Assembly (NCBI GenBank): GCA_008931825.1
Contig: QXVZ01000010.1
Coordinates: 1 to 49,337, forward strand
Origin: Phallusia fumigata
Lineage: Eukaryota; Chordata; Ascidiacea; Phlebobranchia; Ascidiidae
Length of the DNA: 49,337 nt
Reading direction: 5' to 3'
The notes under the pieces were generated by a model that saw only the letters and a program-made list of their open reading frames with translations, did not search any database and was not told the DNA's origin. The stretch's first letter is position 1; the number at the start of each line of letters is the position of its first letter. Shown piece by piece: positions 45,774 to 49,337 of the stretch. A program made the translations under genes and the position numbers.

Positions 45774-48691
45774 CTGTAAACAAATTACCATAGACTTCTT
45801 GAGTACATAATTAAACGACATTACACTGTGTAGGCTCTTAATGTCCAACAAAATTCTAAAGGCGGCGGCTACAAAAGTAGAAATTCGTTTTCTTCAGTTT
45901 TTGCTAAGTTGCCTAATCTCTAATGCTAACACCAAGCCAGTGGTTCCAAACCTTTTATAATGCATTCCCCCTTTGCGTATTTTAACTTATCATTTTTCTA
46001 CTACCGTACTAGACAAGAAGTAATACTAGAAGGCTTGGAACCACTGGTCTACTAATTAAGCAACACTATACTTACCATGAATAACGTAACTATAAAATTC
46101 TTTCCCGGTTTGGAACCACTGCACTAAGCAAACCCTTGCCAACTTTTCCGGTTCCGACAACAAATACTAACCCTTTGGAAGTGGTGGTTTTGGTGGCTGG
46201 AAAAGCTCTAGTTGCTGCAGCGGCCTGTTCCAATACCAAGTCGCTTAGCAACGGTGTTGGACATCTGCTGACGCCCTTGGTTGCCGTGACGACCACGTTA
46301 CGATTGGGTTCTTCATCATGTGATTCAGATTTGCAGATGAACGCCTCAGCTAACTCGTGAACCGCCTGGTTGGAATAAATAACACGGTATGCATGACTAA
46401 CACTAACCTTCGGTAATCCAGTCATTCACCCCTAGCTCTGCGAAAACTAAAAAACATATCACACATATAGTGAGCACTGTTGGTTTCTTATTCACAAAAA
46501 ACCGAACGGATTCATGAATACAATTGTCAAAAAATTAGGGTCTTAGATCGCCAAAGTGTTTTGTTCCCGCAAGGTTTGTGGTTCAAATCCCGACTTTTTT
46601 GAGATTTTCCCTGCCAGAATTTTTAGTGGTATCGCTCCAACTTAATTGGAAACCAGTGGGTTGAACCAAATTTAAGCTAACCACACCGCAAAATTTGAAA
46701 AGTACTATAAAAATGCTACAACGAAACAGCGATGGTCCAAGCAGATCGACAGACGGTGTTCCGCACACGAGTTAGAAAAATAAAACAAAGTGTAATATAT
46801 TGTACACGACAACCTAACCTCTTTAAGTACACCTTGAACCAGTAATTCACTAATATCAGATGCATTTTACCGGTTAACGGCACAAAGCTAGATATGTAAC
46901 AGTGTTCCAGCGTTTGTATCACGCTCTTTATTAGGACTCGATGATCAGTGTTTCTCAACCTTTGGCCCAGATAACGAACCTGGTAGCCCACTACCCCATC
47001 TACATGGCAACCTCCCTGATTTTAAGCTTATTGTGATACAAACAAGCATTGTTTTAAACTAGTATTTACTCCAATATGCACTTCAGTCAACTTTTTAATG
47101 AAGACATTCGACCAGTTTCTAGATTCTTGCAGATGAGGCAATTGGGATCCTAATAATTAATCTAGCTTCGTGGCCCATTTGCAAACTGCTCTATGGCGTC
47201 CACTGGCCCAGATTGTTGTGAAACACATTAGTTTTGCGTGTGATCGTCGTGGCCGATGTAGCAACTTAAGGCGCCTTACCTGTCGTTTTTCACGTTTCAT
47301 GCTCGGGAAGGAATGAACTTGCTTCGACGAGCTCATCCAGTCAACGTTGTCAATCAAGTTGCTCAGTTCCTTTTCGACGGTTCGAATGAACGCCCCCTCA
47401 CTCCTGTCACAAAAGTGTAACTTTTAATCGGGGTGGGTTTCTTTGGATGGAAAAAACATTACCAAGCCCAAATACAAAAGTCTTAGCACGAAGAACGACC
47501 AAAAGCTGGCTCTAATAAATGGTAACGACGTTTAATAATGCAAGACATTAGGCATCCAACAAGAGAAGGTTTAAAACCGTAAAATCTGCCAATCATTACG
47601 TCATGTATTGACGTCACAATGTTTTATTGTTACAACATTTACCCTTCTGCAATTTGTGTAAGTGGACAACAAAATTCCAAAAGCCACTATGTCATAGTAT
47701 TGTCTTCATATTGGCTACATAGGCACTACCAAACTAATTTAGTATTGGAAACGCAAAGCAAAGTTGGTGCGCTTACTTTGCCATATACTTGAGAAAGTCC
47801 GAATACTCCTGCTTGGTCTTGGAACTTAACTCAGCATCTTTGACATTCAATGCAGCAGCAAGTCGCCGGTTTCTCTCCACTATACTGCATTCCTCGTTGC
47901 ACTGTAGTCGCCTATACACGATTAAAGCAAAAATGCTGCTGTTAAAAATACGGTCAAACAACGAACGCGGTTTTTGAAGATTAGCGAAGTAAGCTAAAGG
48001 AATACGACATAGTGAAAAATGTACACAATCACGAATTTGATTAATTGAATTTCTGCAAAAAACTACATGTGGCTGTAATGTAGATTTTAGGCGGGCATTG
48101 AACCAGTGGTCCAAAACCTATGGTACGCGAGGGTCTTCCAGGGGATAAGCAAAAATACCTTCCTTTTTAAAACCTTATTGACAACCTTTGTTGTAATGCG
48201 GGTTTTGTTGATTTCACAACTCCGTGTACCTATACTTATCCGTGACACTAGTGTAAGTCAGGTTTATTTAGAAAGTTGTGACATGTAGTGACAAAACAGC
48301 GTATTGGATCAAAAAATTGTGCGAGAAATGCTTTAAATCTAGTCACAAAACGTAAAAAAAACATTTCCTACTGTTGAGAGACACAGCTCGCCCAGAAACA
48401 TAAATTATGCGTGCAAATTATGTTTGAATCAAATAAAATTTGGCGTTTGAGCCAGATAAACACACCATTGTATCATTACACTCGTATGTATTCCTCACAC
48501 TCGAAAAAGCACTAATCTCCATCGTACCTTGAAGCTGCTGAGCCTGATCTAAGCAACAGAGTTCCAATGTCGATTCCATCACCTGACTTTGCTCCACTCA
48601 TGGCAGCGTTCCTCATCCCTTGGTAAGTCTCTCCTCCTGATGAGCACTCCACCTGCTCCTCCCGTCTTCCGCAAGGACACTTCAAGGTCAC
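45416..48691 (-). CDS. NFX1: NFX1 orthologue, C-terminal part (partial)
   Basis: Nuclear zinc-finger protein of the NFX1 family, a transcription regulator. Only the last five exons are inside the window: 48691-48528, 47911-47777, 47403-47280, 46365-46172 and 45773-45416, joined in consistent phase to give 324 residues plus stop. Order: a last Cys-rich segment (KCPCGRREEQVEC), CNEECSIVERNRRLAAAL, an R3H domain (VEKELSNLIDNVDW, HSFPSMKREKRQAVHELAE, RNVVVTATKG), a Ser/Pro-rich tail, and the terminal IDYFDMTD, close to IDYFDVQD of human NFX1. The RING and main NF-X1 zinc-finger repeats must lie beyond 49337. Confidence 0.95.
45938..46046. mobile_element. hAT-type MITE in NFX1 intron
   Basis: About 110 bp with inverted ends CAGTGGTTCCAAACCTT and AGGCTTGGAACCACTG and a short CCCCC-containing middle. 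No target duplication is seen. A second lone end (GGTTTGGAACCACTG) lies at about 46107-46122. Confidence 0.7.
46172..46365 (-). CDS. NFX1 exon: second half of R3H domain
   Basis: 194 nt, phase 0 in and 2 out. Starts AVHELAEAF and contains EPNRNVVVTATKGVSRCP. The invariant His of the R3H signature is in this exon while its Arg is in the previous one. Donor is GTTAGT, slightly off consensus. Confidence 0.92.
47280..47403 (-). CDS. NFX1 exon: first half of R3H domain
   Basis: 124 nt, phase 2 in and 0 out: EGAFIRTVEKELSNLID, NVDW, then HSFPSMKREKRQ at the donor. The nucleic-acid-binding R3H fold starts here. It compares directly with SHSFPPMNRDHRR of human NFX1. Confidence 0.92.
47777..47911 (-). 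CDS. NFX1 exon: CNEECSIVERNRRL segment
   Basis: 135 nt, phase 2 in and 2 out. RLQCNEECSIVERNRRLAA corresponds to human NFX1 RLECDEECSALERKKRLAE, the last Cys-containing element before the R3H domain. It ends in a charged stretch, SDFLKYMAK. Confidence 0.92.
48099..48250. mobile_element. MITE-like repeat in NFX1 intron
   Basis: Begins CCAGTGGTCCAAAACC with GGTACGCGAGGG following, the usual look of hAT MITE ends. The other end is not identified, so the right limit is approximate. Confidence 0.4.
48528..48691 (-). CDS. NFX1 exon: last Cys-rich segment
   Basis: 164 nt, phase 0 in and 2 out. Acceptor GACCTCAG. VTLKCPCGRREEQVECSSGG matches human VTLHCDCGRRKEMVICSEA. A Gly/Ser-rich linker follows. 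Upstream exons are outside the window. Confidence 0.9.
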
Positions 48692-49337
48692 CTGAGGTCA
48701 TACTCAACATTAAGAGCCTAATATTACAGAATACCCAAGTATGAGTATTTGCATTTATTCAATACAAGTTTATTAGCATTGTTGACGTCACGTATTTAAA
48801 CAATGATATCACATACAACTTATTGCATCAAGCCTGATTAAAACTAGGGATAGACTGCTTATCGACCAGGCCGATATTTAGCGCTTTGACGATTATCGCC
48901 ATCGGCCTTATTACATGCCCACGGCCGATAAAAAATAAGTTGGGTGTTTTTGGCTTTGATGCACCCGAGTCCATTGTCTACTACGAGCATTGCCCAACCA
49001 CAGTAAAAGTTTTACGGTGAAAGTGGCGAAGATTTTTGGTTACTTTGCCTACACTAACCTTTTTGAAGTTCATGCCCACGCGAGATAGTTTGTTCGCGAA
49101 AGTATAATGGAATATAAAGCACTTGTTCCTATGATTACATTACTGCAACCTGTAGCATGTCAACCAAAACTGTGCGGCAAAAAAAGCTTCGGTTTGATTA
49201 CCGTCGACTGGGACAGCACTAATTAACCTTTTTTAACGTGTGGCAGAAGTTTTTTTAGCGCTTGTTATATGCGTGATACATGACAACTTGTAGTAGACAA
49301 TTTTTCAACTTGCTCTAGTTTTATACTATTGTATCAT
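48692..49337. other. NFX1 intron, no exon seen
   Basis: The rest of the window up to its edge shows no NFX1-like Cys-rich exon. The part at about 48848-48945 has GGCCGATATT, CATCGGCC and ACGGCCGATAA motifs typical of a degenerate inverted-repeat element. Confidence 0.45.

Noticed and set aside
46535-46600. tRNA-like or SINE-like B box (GGTTCAAATCCCGA) followed by T-run
   Set aside because: No convincing A box, acceptor stem or anticodon arm could be folded upstream.

Overview
This is an AT-rich animal nuclear sequence with short introns and GT-AG splicing. It carries three recognisable protein-coding genes, all on the minus strand. Compact genes, a single CREB/CREM-type gene and signs of high polymorphism (unmerged haplotype-like copies joined by single Ns) suggest a tunicate such as an ascidian. 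That assignment is inference; no ribosomal or mitochondrial marker is present to prove it.

Region 1 (1 to about 26.3 kb) has no recognisable gene. It is an old, diverged tandem array. Three unit classes are visible: class I (about 1.7 kb period, 1-7.85 and 9.46-13.0 kb), class II (about 1.0-1.35 kb period, 7.85-9.46 and 13.0-16.6 kb, with a degraded I/II mix to about 18.6 kb) and class III (18.6-26.3 kb). Read on the minus strand, each unit is a series of short exon-like modules with a 3' splice-site-like start (TTTCAG or TTGTTGCAG) and a 5' splice-site-like end (GTAATT, GTGAGT, GTAAGC, or GCAAGT). Some modules keep the same open frame and exact length in several copies. Most module types have their own near-palindrome, centred on GTGCAC, at an almost constant distance upstream of the acceptor. 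Two promoter-like CCAAT/CRE segments (20.88-21.07 and 25.93-26.29 kb) end in splice donors and could start minus-strand transcripts. A 621-bp hAT-like element with a perfect 8-bp target duplication has inserted into one unit.

Region 2 (26.3-31.6 kb) holds no gene I can support. It has a perfect 93-bp minisatellite at 29.35-29.65 kb.

Region 3 (31.6-34.1 kb) is a METTL27/WBSCR27-like SAM-dependent methyltransferase gene in four coding exons. Its last exon appears twice in adjacent 600-bp copies separated by one N, probably an assembly artefact from two haplotypes.

Region 4 (34.1-37.3 kb) has no recognised gene. It contains a stray fragment of the class I array (34.68-35.0 kb) and a GC/CpG-richer, promoter-like or 3'UTR stretch (35.8-37.2 kb).

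Region 5 (37.3-43.5 kb) is a CREB/CREM-family transcription factor: Q-rich segments, a kinase-inducible domain with RRPSY, and two alternative terminal bZIP exons of equal length and phase, as in vertebrate CREM. A hAT-type MITE lies between the two bZIP exons. Two perfect CREs (TGACGTCA) lie 0.6 and 1.1 kb upstream.

Region 6 (45.4-48.7 kb, running off the right edge) is the C-terminal half of an NFX1 orthologue, including the R3H domain and conserved C-terminal tail. Its cysteine-rich zinc-finger part lies outside the window.
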